From contig DGUE01000004.1 in the NCBI GenBank assembly GCA_002393895.1, positions 1 to 11,988 of the forward strand: a DNA stretch of 11,988 nt. The letters run 5' to 3'. The DNA is from Bacteroidales bacterium UBA4318. GTDB lineage: Bacteria; Bacteroidota; Bacteroidia; Bacteroidales; UBA932. Shown here in pieces: positions 4,929-11,742 of the stretch (the stretch's first letter is position 1; every line of letters begins with the position of its first letter). The notes beneath the pieces are model-generated. The model saw nothing but the letters and a program-made list of their open reading frames with translations. It did not search any database and was not told the origin of the DNA. Both the position numbers and the translations under genes were made by a program.

Positions 4929-4936
4929 CAAAAATA
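4929..4936 (-). promoter_or_regulatory. -7 promoter element of ispF, abutting the start codon
   Basis: Read on the minus strand, TATTTTTG ends four bases before ATG 4924. The predicted start site falls at the start codon, again implying a leaderless mRNA. No clear -33 TTTG is seen. Confidence 0.5.
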
Positions 4937-4945
4937 CAATAAAAA

Positions 4946-4999
4946 TCGGGAGATTCCTTCGCTCCGCTCGGAATGACAGCAAGATTAGTCGGAATGACA
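4946..4999. repeat. Short dispersed repeat (GGAATGACA type)
   Basis: GATTCC and GGAAT arms surround CTTCGCTCCGCTC, and TCGGAATGACA occurs twice (4968-4978 and 4989-4999), 21 bases apart. The composition matches a short interspersed repeat seen in intergenic regions of many bacterial genomes, whose translation gives runs such as VIPSGAKESPDF. It fills the space between the two divergent promoters and contains no gene. Confidence 0.65.
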
Positions 5000-5009
5000 A
5001 GAAAATTAC

Positions 5010-5017
5010 TAAATTTG
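5010..5017 (+). promoter_or_regulatory. -7 promoter element of the mutL operon
   Basis: TAAATTTG matches TAnnTTTG and ends six bases before ATG 5024, so the operon transcript is predicted to begin at or next to the start codon. Confidence 0.5.
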
Positions 5018-5023
5018 TAAACT

Positions 5024-5320
5024 ATGGGATTTTTCAACTTTTTCGGCGACAACGAGCATCGGGTATTCAACTACAAGCCGATGTACTACGATAAAGAGAA
5101 GGAAGAGCGTATGCGGAGGTTCCGCGCCGTGGACGGAAGCATGGACAAGAAAGACGAAGATTATGTGCCCGGCAGCTATCTGCACGGGGCATTCCGCGAC
5201 GGGGCCTACCAGAGCACACGCAACCGCATGAAGGGCGTACAGACCATCATAGGTATTGTAACATTGCTGCTGATAGTCGCAGTGCTCTACTTCATCGCCA
5301 AATTCTATCAGATGCTGTAA
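5024..5320 (+). CDS. Small C-terminally anchored membrane protein upstream of mutL
   Basis: This is a 98-aa protein of unknown function. Residues 1-72 are charged and hydrophilic, with FNYKPMYYDKEKEERMRR near the start. Residues 73-96 form one strong hydrophobic helix (IIGIVTLLLIVAVLYFIAKF), followed by only a few residues. This suggests a cytoplasmic domain held by a C-terminal helix. The start is fixed by the promoter just upstream and by the lack of room for a longer frame. Its stop shares one base with the mutL start (TAATG), so it is probably translated with mutL. Small proteins of this look occur before mutL in other Bacteroidales as I recall; a role in mismatch repair does not follow from that. 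Confidence 0.75.
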   Translation: MGFFNFFGDNEHRVFNYKPMYYDKEKEERMRRFRAVDGSMDKKDEDYVPGSYLHGAFRDGAYQSTRNRMKGVQTIIGIVTLLLIVAVLYFIAKFYQML

Positions 5321-7077
5321 TGGGAAAGCTTAAGGTTCTTCCGGCAAATATTGCCAACATGATAGCCGCGGGCGAGGTGGTCCAGCGGCCCGCATCCGTA
5401 GTCAAAGAGCTGATGGAGAATGCAATAGATGCAGGCGCTACCCAGGTCGACGTGGTGGTTAAGGATGCCGGCCGCACCAGCATCCAGGTAATCGACAACG
5501 GTTCCGGGATGAGCCCGGCCGATGCCGTGCTCTGCTTCGAAAGGCACGCCACCTCCAAGATAGCGGAAGCAGAAGACCTTCAGCATATTACGAGCTATGG
5601 CTTCCGCGGAGAGGCCCTGGCAAGCATTGCCGCAGTGGCGGAAGTTACACTCAAGACCAGGCGTGCCCAGGACGATACCGCCACGCAGGTTACAATTTCC
5701 GATCCTACAGCAATCAAAACATCTTCCGTTGCGGCCCCTACCGGAAGCAACTTCCTGATCCGCAACCTGTTCTACAATACTCCCGCCAGGCGCAAGTTCC
5801 TCAAGAGCGACAATATCGAGCTCAAGCACATAGTGGAGGAATTCACCCGGGTGGCTCTCACATGCCCGGAGGCCGGATTTTCCCTGAATGCCAACGGGAG
5901 GGATATCTTCCGCCTGCGGCCCGCCAAATCCCTGAAATTCAGGGTAATGGACCTGATGGGGTCCAGCGTTGCCGGGGATCTGGTGGACATTAACGCCGAA
6001 ACCTCCCTGCTGCGGGTGGACGGTTTTCTCGCCCGTCCGGACACCGCCCGAAAGACGGTGGCCAACCAGTTCTTCTTCGTGAACGGCCGCTACTTCCGCA
6101 GCGGCTACCTGCACAAGGCGGTGATGAAGGCCTACGAGGAATATCTGCCCCAGGACACAATTCCATCCTACTTCATCTGGCTGGAAGTGGATCCTGAGGC
6201 CGTAGATGTGAATATACACCCCACCAAAGCTGAGGTGAAGTTTGAGGAGGAAGCGGTGATTTTCCAGACCATCTACGCATGCGTTAAAGAAACATTGGGC
6301 AAAAATGCCTTTGGCGAAGGGTTGGATTTTGATACAGAAGGCCGCGTGGAGATGCCCCAGATGGGGCGCAGCTTCGAAGAGTACCGAGGTCCGGTGGATT
6401 CCGCTCCGAAGCCGCCAATCGACGAGACCTACAACCCCTTCACCCCCAACCTTGGTTTCGATGATGCCCCCGCCAATTACGGCATGTTGTTCGAGCAGAA
6501 CCAGGCCACACAGGCCAAAGCCCTGATAATCAAGGGGAAATACATCATCGCACCCTCTGCCTCAGGCGTCCTTCTGGTGCATATCCGCCGCGCCTGGGAA
6601 CGCATACTCTATGAGCGCAACCTGAAGGCCCTCTCGAAGAACATTCCCGTCACCCAGACCGCGCTCTTCCCCGTGCAGGTGCAGGTCGGGGCAAGCTCCA
6701 GGCTCCTGTTCGACGAGAACGCCGCCATGCTCGCCTCGGTCGGCTTCGACATCAGCCCCTTCGGCAACGACACCGTGGTGGTGAACGGGGTGCCGGAAGG
6801 CTACTCCTGCGAGCCCGGGAAGGTGCAGCAGATGGTGCAGGACATACTTCTTATCCTTTCGGACGAGACGTCCGGGGTGCCGGAAGTGGTGCGTGCGGCC
6901 CTTGCATCGAAGTTTGCAACTCTCGGCAGCGTGAACGCCGAACCGCCGCGGAATGCCCATGAGGCACAGCAACTTATAGATTCGCTCTTCACTTGCGACA
7001 ATGCCGAGCTGACGGCCTCCGGCAAGAAGATTACCGCAATCATGAGCACAGAAGATTTAGATAAAAGATTTCAGTAA
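5320..7077 (+). CDS. mutL: DNA mismatch repair protein MutL
   Basis: MutL couples mismatch recognition by MutS to downstream repair. The N-terminal GHKL ATPase is complete: Glu30 and Asn34 in ELMENAIDAG, DNGSGM at 59-64, HATSKI at 76-81, and GFRGEALASIAAV from 94. The C-terminal dimerisation domain (about 395-585) is present. Length is 585 aa, a little short for the order. In the position of the endonuclease motif DQHA(X)2E(X)4E the sequence is VHIRRAWERILYE (420-432): the two Glu remain, but Asp, Gln and His are replaced. The protein may therefore lack the latent nicking activity found in MutL of most bacteria without MutH. It overlaps its neighbours by one base on both sides. Confidence 0.96.
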   Translation: MGKLKVLPANIANMIAAGEVVQRPASVVKELMENAIDAGATQVDVVVKDAGRTSIQVIDNGSGMSPADAVLCFERHATSKIAEAEDLQHITSYGFRGEALASIAAVAEVTLKTRRAQDDTATQVTISDPTAIKTSSVAAPTGSNFLIRNLFYNTPARRKFLKSDNIELKHIVEEFTRVALTCPEAGFSLNANGRDIFRLRPAKSLKFRVMDLMGSSVAGDLVDINAETSLLRVDGFLARPDTARKTVANQFFFVNGRYFRSGYLHKAVMKAYEEYLPQDTIPSYFIWLEVDPEAVDVNIHPTKAEVKFEEEAVIFQTIYACVKETLGKNAFGEGLDFDTEGRVEMPQMGRSFEEYRGPVDSAPKPPIDETYNPFTPNLGFDDAPANYGMLFEQNQATQAKALIIKGKYIIAPSASGVLLVHIRRAWERILYERNLKALSKNIPVTQTALFPVQVQVGASSRLLFDENAAMLASVGFDISPFGNDTVVVNGVPEGYSCEPGKVQQMVQDILLILSDETSGVPEVVRAALASKFATLGSVNAEPPRNAHEAQQLIDSLFTCDNAELTASGKKITAIMSTEDLDKRFQ

Positions 7078-7718
7078 TGCCATACATTCAAGAGGAAAGA
7101 CGGCAACTGCCGATGACGGTACATCTAATCATCATCAATGTGCTGATGTACATCGCCACAAAGTTTAACGGGCAGTACATGTATGAGAACTTCTCCCTGT
7201 TCTACCCCACCACACCATGGTTCAAAGTCTGGCAGCCCCTCAGTTACATGTTCATGCATGGAGGCTTCTGGCACATATTCTTTAACATGTACTCCCTGTT
7301 CATCTTCGGGAAGGCCGTAGAGCAGATTATCGGCAGGCAGAGGTTCACCATCCTCTATTTCGCTGCCGGCTTCGCTGCGGCTGCTGCCCAGCTGGGAGTG
7401 CAGGCTCTGGATCCTGCACTGCAGGGAGTTCCCACCGTGGGGGCTTCCGGTTGCGTGTATGGCATAATCATCGCCTTCGCAATGATTTTCCCGGAGGCCA
7501 GGCTGACACTGATATTCCCCCCTGTCACACTGTCCGCCAAATGGATGGCCATTGTTTTCATTGGTATAGAGCTTTTCACCGGAATCACCGGCACCCAGGC
7601 CGGTGTAGCGCATTTTGCGCATCTGGGCGGGGCCCTGATAGGGTGGCTGCTCATCTGGTGGTGGTATAAGCGCCCCAAAAAAGACAACAATTCACACAGC
7701 TATGTCCACTATGAATGA
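7077..7718 (+). CDS. Rhomboid-family intramembrane serine protease
   Basis: This is a 213-aa integral membrane protease that cuts substrates within or near the membrane. Residues 122-125 are GASG with the nucleophile Ser124. The general base His182 lies in AHFAHLGGALIG. The oxyanion-site HxxxN is His66 and Asn70 in HGGFWHIFFNMYSLF. About six hydrophobic helices are visible, ending in a basic tail. Substrates are unknown. Its ATG shares one base with the mutL stop (TAATG), and its end overlaps the tsaC start. The mutL-rhomboid order is, as I recall, common in Bacteroidales, but a functional link to repair is not established. Confidence 0.93.
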   Translation: MPYIQEERRQLPMTVHLIIINVLMYIATKFNGQYMYENFSLFYPTTPWFKVWQPLSYMFMHGGFWHIFFNMYSLFIFGKAVEQIIGRQRFTILYFAAGFAAAAAQLGVQALDPALQGVPTVGASGCVYGIIIAFAMIFPEARLTLIFPPVTLSAKWMAIVFIGIELFTGITGTQAGVAHFAHLGGALIGWLLIWWWYKRPKKDNNSHSYVHYE

Positions 7719-8277
7719 TAGCGTTATTGCCGAAGCGCTTGAGGTTTTAAAACGCGGAGGCGTGATTTTGTATCCTACCGACACCGTATGGGGCATAGGC
7801 TGCGATGCCACCAACGAAGCGGCGGTGGCCCGCGTGTTCGAAATCAAGCGCCGCAGCGAGTCAAAGTCGCTGGTGCTCCTCGCCTGCGACCTCGACATGA
7901 TTGCCAAGCATATCAAGGAGATCCCGAACATTGCCATCGACCTGGTGGAGGTGAACGACGCCCCCATGACCATCATCTACCCCGGAGCCCAGTACCTGGC
8001 GCCGAATGCCGTGGCGGAAGATGGCTCCGTGGGAATCCGTATCCCCCAGAACGAGTTCTGCGTACAGCTGGTGCGCAAACTCCGCCGGCCGCTGGTGTCC
8101 ACATCCGCCAACATCTCCGGCGAGCCCACCCCTTCTTGCTTCGCAGAGATCTCCCAGGAGATAATTTCAGCCGTGGATTATGTGGTTCCTGCTGCGCTGG
8201 AGCGCGATTCCACCGGCCGCGCCTCGCAGATTATCAAGCTCGGCCTCCGGGGAGAAGTAGAAATAATCCGGCCGTAA
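7702..8277 (+). CDS. tsaC: L-threonylcarbamoyladenylate synthase (YrdC/Sua5 family)
   Basis: TsaC forms threonylcarbamoyl-AMP from threonine, bicarbonate and ATP, the first step of the t6A37 modification of tRNAs that read ANN codons. The 191-aa length matches the single-domain YrdC type. Visible motifs are LYPTDTVWGIG, the basic IKRRSESKSL, IYPG, and PLVSTSANISGEPTP. ATG 7702 overlaps the rhomboid gene by 17 bases. ATG 7711 (MNDSVIAEAL) is an equally plausible start and also overlaps. The related YciO paralogues are hard to exclude by eye, but the short length and motif spacing favour TsaC. It shares one base with rsmE (TAATG). Confidence 0.88.
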   Translation: MSTMNDSVIAEALEVLKRGGVILYPTDTVWGIGCDATNEAAVARVFEIKRRSESKSLVLLACDLDMIAKHIKEIPNIAIDLVEVNDAPMTIIYPGAQYLAPNAVAEDGSVGIRIPQNEFCVQLVRKLRRPLVSTSANISGEPTPSCFAEISQEIISAVDYVVPAALERDSTGRASQIIKLGLRGEVEIIRP

Positions 8278-9212
8278 TGGAACTGTTCTATGCATACCAG
8301 ATGGAAGATGGCCAGGCCTGGCTGGATGCCGAGGAGTCCGCGCATTGCGTGCGGGTGCTCCGTCACCGCTCCGGCGACAGCATTTCCGTAATTGCCTCTC
8401 CCACCGCGACGGGCAAAGAGGCCGTCTGTGGCCCACAAGGGGCCGCCAGTACGGAAGCCGAGCCATCTTCAGCAATATACCATTGCATCATAAGCGACGA
8501 TTCCCCTAAGGGAGTGGTCGCCCGGGTGGTGTCCGTTCAGGAGGGCTGGGGCGGGCATCCCTATTACCTACGGATGGCAGTGTGCCCAACCAAGAACATC
8601 GACCGCTACGAATGGTTTGTGGAGAAGGCGGTGGAACTTGGTGTAGATGAGATAGTTCCGGTGATCGGCGAGCATTCCGAGCGCCGTGTGGTACGGGCGG
8701 ACCGGCTGCAGAAAATTGCCGTGGCCGCGGCAAAGCAAAGTCTGAAAGGCTCCGTGCCTGTCATCGCTGAACCCATCTCTGTCCGCGATTTCATCGCACC
8801 TTGCCAGTATGACATCCGCCTGATTGCCTACTGCGCCGACGACGTCGCCCCCCGCGGCTCGATAATAGACGCACTCACAGCAGCCTTTCCGTCCGCGGCG
8901 GGGAAAGGGCAGGTCCGTGCCCCGGAAAAAGGGGCCCGGCAACTGCATTCCCCGTCCGCTGAAACGCCATCGCACGCTGCCGTGAGTGCGCCCAGAATAA
9001 CGGTGCTGATCGGCCCGGAGGGCGATTTTTCGCAGAAAGAGGTACGGGAGGCCCTGGATGCCGGTTTCATCCCCATCCACCTTGGCCCCAGCCGCCTCCG
9101 CACCGAAACCGCAGCCCTCACCGCCGTCGAGGCTGTCTACTTCACCCTCGGCCTCGAATCTCCCGCCTACGACAAAACCCCACCCCAACCCCTGGAGGGC
9201 AACCACCTATAA
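8277..9212 (+). CDS. rsmE: 16S rRNA (uracil(1498)-N(3))-methyltransferase, with insertions
   Basis: RsmE methylates N3 of U1498 in 16S rRNA using S-adenosylmethionine. The N-terminal PUA-like domain holds AEESAHCVRVLRHRSGD. The SPOUT domain has the SAM-knot motifs IGPEGDFS (245-252) and LGPSRLRTETAA (269-280), plus KNIDRYEWFVEKAVELGVDE and AKQSLKG. ATG 8277 is chosen because it shares a base with the tsaC stop and begins with the standard domain; the frame is open far upstream only by chance over tsaC. At 311 aa it is about 65 residues longer than usual. The excess lies in two hydrophilic, low-complexity stretches, about 41-66 and 203-239, which probably form surface loops. It is the last gene of the operon. 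Confidence 0.93.
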   Translation: MELFYAYQMEDGQAWLDAEESAHCVRVLRHRSGDSISVIASPTATGKEAVCGPQGAASTEAEPSSAIYHCIISDDSPKGVVARVVSVQEGWGGHPYYLRMAVCPTKNIDRYEWFVEKAVELGVDEIVPVIGEHSERRVVRADRLQKIAVAAAKQSLKGSVPVIAEPISVRDFIAPCQYDIRLIAYCADDVAPRGSIIDALTAAFPSAAGKGQVRAPEKGARQLHSPSAETPSHAAVSAPRITVLIGPEGDFSQKEVREALDAGFIPIHLGPSRLRTETAALTAVEAVYFTLGLESPAYDKTPPQPLEGNHL

Positions 9213-9233
9213 ATCAATCACTTACCTCAAATA

Positions 9234-9255
9234 CCTGCCCGCCATACACGGCAGG
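9234..9255 (+). terminator. Weak terminator-like hairpin after rsmE
   Basis: CCTGCC (9234-9239) pairs with GGCAGG (9250-9255) around a ten-base loop, followed by GGTTT without a real T-run. It lies between rsmE and the ApbE gene and may end or reduce the operon transcript. No confident promoter for ApbE is visible in this 61-base gap. Confidence 0.35.
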
Positions 9256-9273
9256 GGTTTAGCATAAGATACT

Positions 9274-10296
9274 ATGAATCAGAGATTTACGCTCCAGCCA
9301 ATTGCATCCGGTCTACTGGTAACTGTTGTATTAGTAGGCGTTCTGATGCTGGCGGGCTGCCAAGTGAACCGCTATGTGCAGTTCGGGGGTTATGCGCAGG
9401 GGGGCACATGGGGTGTGAAGGCCAACCTGGAGGGGGTGACCACCAAGCCGGCGGAAATACAGAAACAAATCGAAGCTATTCTGTATGAGATAGATACGAC
9501 CCTTTCCGGATATAACAAGGCGTCGCAGTTGAGCCGGTTCAACCGGGGAGAAGATGTGGAACTCAGCCCGATGTTCGAGGAAGTCCTGCAGGCCGCGACA
9601 GCTTTTTGGAAAGAGACCAACGGGGCGCTGGACTGTGCGGCCGGGGAACTCTTCGACATCTGGGGATTCGGATTCAAGACAGATTCCCTGCCGTCGGACG
9701 CTATGATTGGGGCGGCATTGGCCAAAAGCGGAAAGGCCGTATGGTGCTCGACGAACGCCATACGGCCGGTGCTGAACTTCAACGCCATCGCCCAGGGATA
9801 CAGCTGCGACAAGGTAGCCGCATACCTATATAGTATAGGAGTGAAAGATATGCTGGTGGATATCGGCGAGATTTTCTGCGACGGGCTTAACCCTTCAGGC
9901 AAGCCCTGGCGGGTGGGCGTAGACAGGCCCAAGGACGGAAACAACAGCCCCGGAGCGGACCTGGACGGAATCTGGGAGTCCGGAGGCGGGCCGCAGGGCA
10001 TAGTCACATCGGGCAATTACCGCAAATTCTACATCAAGGACGGAGCCAAGTACTCCCATACGATAGATCCCCGCACAGGCTATCCCGTGAAGCACAATCT
10101 GCTGAGTGCAACCATTGTGGCGCCTACAGCGATGGCGGCCGATGCCTACGCAACATACTGCATGGTCGTCGGAGTGGAAGCCGCCAAAGCATTCATCGAA
10201 AGCCGCGACGACCTGGAAGGCTATCTCATCTATGACGAGGCCGGACCCGGTTCCGAGTGCCAATGGGCAAGCCCCGGATTCAGGCTGGCACAATAA
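9274..10296 (+). CDS. apbE: FAD:protein FMN transferase (ApbE), lipoprotein
   Basis: ApbE attaches FMN from FAD to Thr or Ser of target proteins such as Rnf/Nqr subunits, outside the cytoplasmic membrane. The 340-aa length is normal. A signal sequence with lipobox LAGC ends at Cys29. Family motifs follow: IDTTLSGYNKASQLSRFN, FNAIAQGYSCDKV (168-181), IVTSGNYRKFY (243-253), HTIDPRTGYPV (262-272) and the metal/FMN site DAYAT (290-294). One oddity is the motif usually written IGGE, which reads DIGEIFCDG and has one Gly fewer. It follows rsmE by 61 bases and may be co-transcribed. Its target in this region is not obvious; the exported flavin protein at 2866 binds FMN but has no visible attachment motif. 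Confidence 0.93.
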   Translation: MNQRFTLQPIASGLLVTVVLVGVLMLAGCQVNRYVQFGGYAQGGTWGVKANLEGVTTKPAEIQKQIEAILYEIDTTLSGYNKASQLSRFNRGEDVELSPMFEEVLQAATAFWKETNGALDCAAGELFDIWGFGFKTDSLPSDAMIGAALAKSGKAVWCSTNAIRPVLNFNAIAQGYSCDKVAAYLYSIGVKDMLVDIGEIFCDGLNPSGKPWRVGVDRPKDGNNSPGADLDGIWESGGGPQGIVTSGNYRKFYIKDGAKYSHTIDPRTGYPVKHNLLSATIVAPTAMAADAYATYCMVVGVEAAKAFIESRDDLEGYLIYDEAGPGSECQWASPGFRLAQ

Positions 10297-10390
10297 AGAA
10301 TCCGGCCTCCCGTAAGAGAAGCCGGCCCAGTGCTAACTAGAATACTATTAATAAATAGTTTGTTTCGATTATCATCGATACGCAAAAGTA
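10297..10390 (-). ncRNA. Candidate small RNA between apbE and the AraC gene
   Basis: On the minus strand TACTTTTG (10390-10383) matches the -7 consensus and TTTC lies 19 bases before it. Transcription would start near 10377 and run to a hairpin at 10325-10302. In minus-strand RNA that hairpin has ten pairs around TTAC, including two G·U pairs that would be C/A mismatches on the plus strand. The sequence after it is only moderately T-rich. No ORF of note is present. The candidate rests on sequence pattern alone. Confidence 0.3.
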
Positions 10391-10396
10391 TGAAAA

Positions 10397-10420
10397 CCGC
10401 CCCTCTAAAGAAAGGGGCGG
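10397..10420 (-). terminator. Hairpin terminator behind the AraC gene
   Basis: CCGCCCCT (10397-10404) and AGGGGCGG (10413-10420) form an eight-pair stem with an eight-base loop. TGAAA and TTTCA can extend it beyond a small internal loop. On the minus strand TTTTC follows. It lies about 40 bases beyond the AraC stop and probably ends the flotillin-Xre-AraC operon. Confidence 0.6.
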
Positions 10421-10460
10421 AATTTCATTTAAGATAAAAAACATTTCAAATCGTACGAAA

Positions 10461-11540
10461 TCAGCTTTTCAGACCCTTCAACCATGATGTCGGCGACTCG
10501 CCGACATACTTAACGAAAGCTCTGTAGAACGAAGGGAACGAGGCGAACCCCGACTCCGTAGCCAGCTCAGAAATGTTTTTCTCATCTTCCGGAGCCTGCT
10601 CGGAAAGGCGCTTCTTCGCATACTCCACCCTCCTCCTGTTCACATAATCTGCAAACGGAACTCCAGCCGCATTGTTGATTGCGTTCGACACGTAAGTACG
10701 GTTAGATCCGACCGCAGTTGCCACGTCCGAAATCTTGAGCCCCGGCACCAGGAACAATTGCTGTTTGTCCATCACGCTGGCAATCCTGGCTTCGAGTGCA
10801 GCATAATCCGGATCAACCTCCTCCGGCTGAATATAGTCCTGCTTCTCGGCCTGTATCTCTTTGCGGAAATCTCTCGCATAGAAACTGATCCTGAAGCTTA
10901 CATAGAAAATGCAGAAAAGCAGCACGGAGAAAGCAGTGGACGGGATGCCCAGAAGCGGGGAATGTAGGAACAACTCCCTTCCCAGCAGGTTGGCAACGGC
11001 AGAGAAAAACGAGGTGCTTACAAAAATGATAAGCAGTATCTTCGTATTCGTCATGGTCTTACCCTCCGTGTCGGAATAATAATTCTTTATCTGCCGGTCG
11101 AAGCGCGAAAGGTCCCGCAGCCCAAAGACTGCCACCACTATCACTTCTATAGCAAATACCACTTTTCCAATAGTCAGCACGGTGTCGTTCCCGCCGGTAA
11201 TATAAGCAGCGACTGCCAATATGAGCGCAGGCAACAACATCAGCGGCACTCTGCAACTGAAGGGTTCATCCTTTGTCAGGATGGCCACGTAACAATAGAA
11301 AAGCGGATATACGGAGAGCTGGCAGAACAGATACAAAGAGTCTATCACCCCGAACTCCCACTCTTCTGCCATAAAAAACCAGGCATGGCAGAAATAGAGC
11401 ACTGTGCACGCCAGCGCAAAGAAGGTCATGAACTTCAGCGGGCGGGTATTACGAAGAAATCCTGCCGCAAAGATGGCAAGCCAGACCAGGCATACCATGA
11501 ACGGCAGAAAAGAAAAAAGTATGTACAGAAATACACTCAC
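10461..11540 (-). CDS. Membrane-anchored AraC-family transcription regulator
   Basis: This is a 359-aa protein. Residues 4-218 contain seven hydrophobic segments (about 4-28, 36-57, 66-87, 97-114, 123-141, 166-186, 198-218), followed by a charged linker (220-262). The C-terminal AraC domain has two helix-turn-helix units: LKISDVATAVGSNRTYVSNA (268-287) and ISELATESGFASFPSFYRAF (323-342), then the typical VGESPTSW. The architecture suggests a membrane sensor wired directly to DNA binding. The ligand is unknown. The start is GTG at 11540, overlapping the preceding stop as GTGA, so it is translationally coupled to the small Xre gene. Regulated genes may include the flotillin operon itself, but this is inference. 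Confidence 0.88.
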   Translation of the reverse strand: MSVFLYILFSFLPFMVCLVWLAIFAAGFLRNTRPLKFMTFFALACTVLYFCHAWFFMAEEWEFGVIDSLYLFCQLSVYPLFYCYVAILTKDEPFSCRVPLMLLPALILAVAAYITGGNDTVLTIGKVVFAIEVIVVAVFGLRDLSRFDRQIKNYYSDTEGKTMTNTKILLIIFVSTSFFSAVANLLGRELFLHSPLLGIPSTAFSVLLFCIFYVSFRISFYARDFRKEIQAEKQDYIQPEEVDPDYAALEARIASVMDKQQLFLVPGLKISDVATAVGSNRTYVSNAINNAAGVPFADYVNRRRVEYAKKRLSEQAPEDEKNISELATESGFASFPSFYRAFVKYVGESPTSWLKGLKS

Positions 11541-11740
11541 GGCGTGTATTCAAGGATATCCCCCGGCTGGCAATCCAGCTCACGGCAGAGCGATTCCAGA
11601 GTAGAAATGCGCAAGGCCTTTGCCTTCCCCGTCTTGAGGATAGACATGTTCGAAGGCGTGATGCCGATGCGCGAGGCCAGCTCGCCGGAACTCATCTTCC
11701 GGCGGGCAAGCATCACGTCTATATTGATAGTTATCGGCAT
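11537..11740 (-). CDS. Small Xre-family DNA-binding regulator
   Basis: This 67-aa protein is a bare Cro/C1-type helix-turn-helix domain: RRKMSSGELASRIGITPSNM, then SILKTGKAKALRISTLESLC and a short ELDCQPGDILEY tail. It matches the compact YozG-like group, in which the protein is little more than the DNA-binding domain. It begins two bases after the flotillin stop and overlaps the AraC start (GTGA), so all three are one operon. In other genomes YozG-like proteins often accompany a DUF2975 membrane protein; here the membrane partner is an AraC regulator. Its target operator is unknown. Confidence 0.88.
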   Translation of the reverse strand: MPITINIDVMLARRKMSSGELASRIGITPSNMSILKTGKAKALRISTLESLCRELDCQPGDILEYTP

Positions 11741-11742
11741 AA

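Noticed and set aside
4946..4999. Small ORFs on the minus strand between ispF and the 5024 gene
   Set aside because: They translate a common intergenic repeat, which is a known source of false ORFs.
7788..8276. N-terminal extension of RsmE
   Set aside because: The extra 163 codons lie entirely over tsaC in another frame and are not RsmE-like; ATG 8277 begins the normal domain.
9934..10050. Disrupted ApbE because of the missing Gly in the IGGE motif
   Set aside because: The frame is intact from signal peptide to C-terminus and all other motifs are present, so a one-residue variation does not justify calling a pseudogene.
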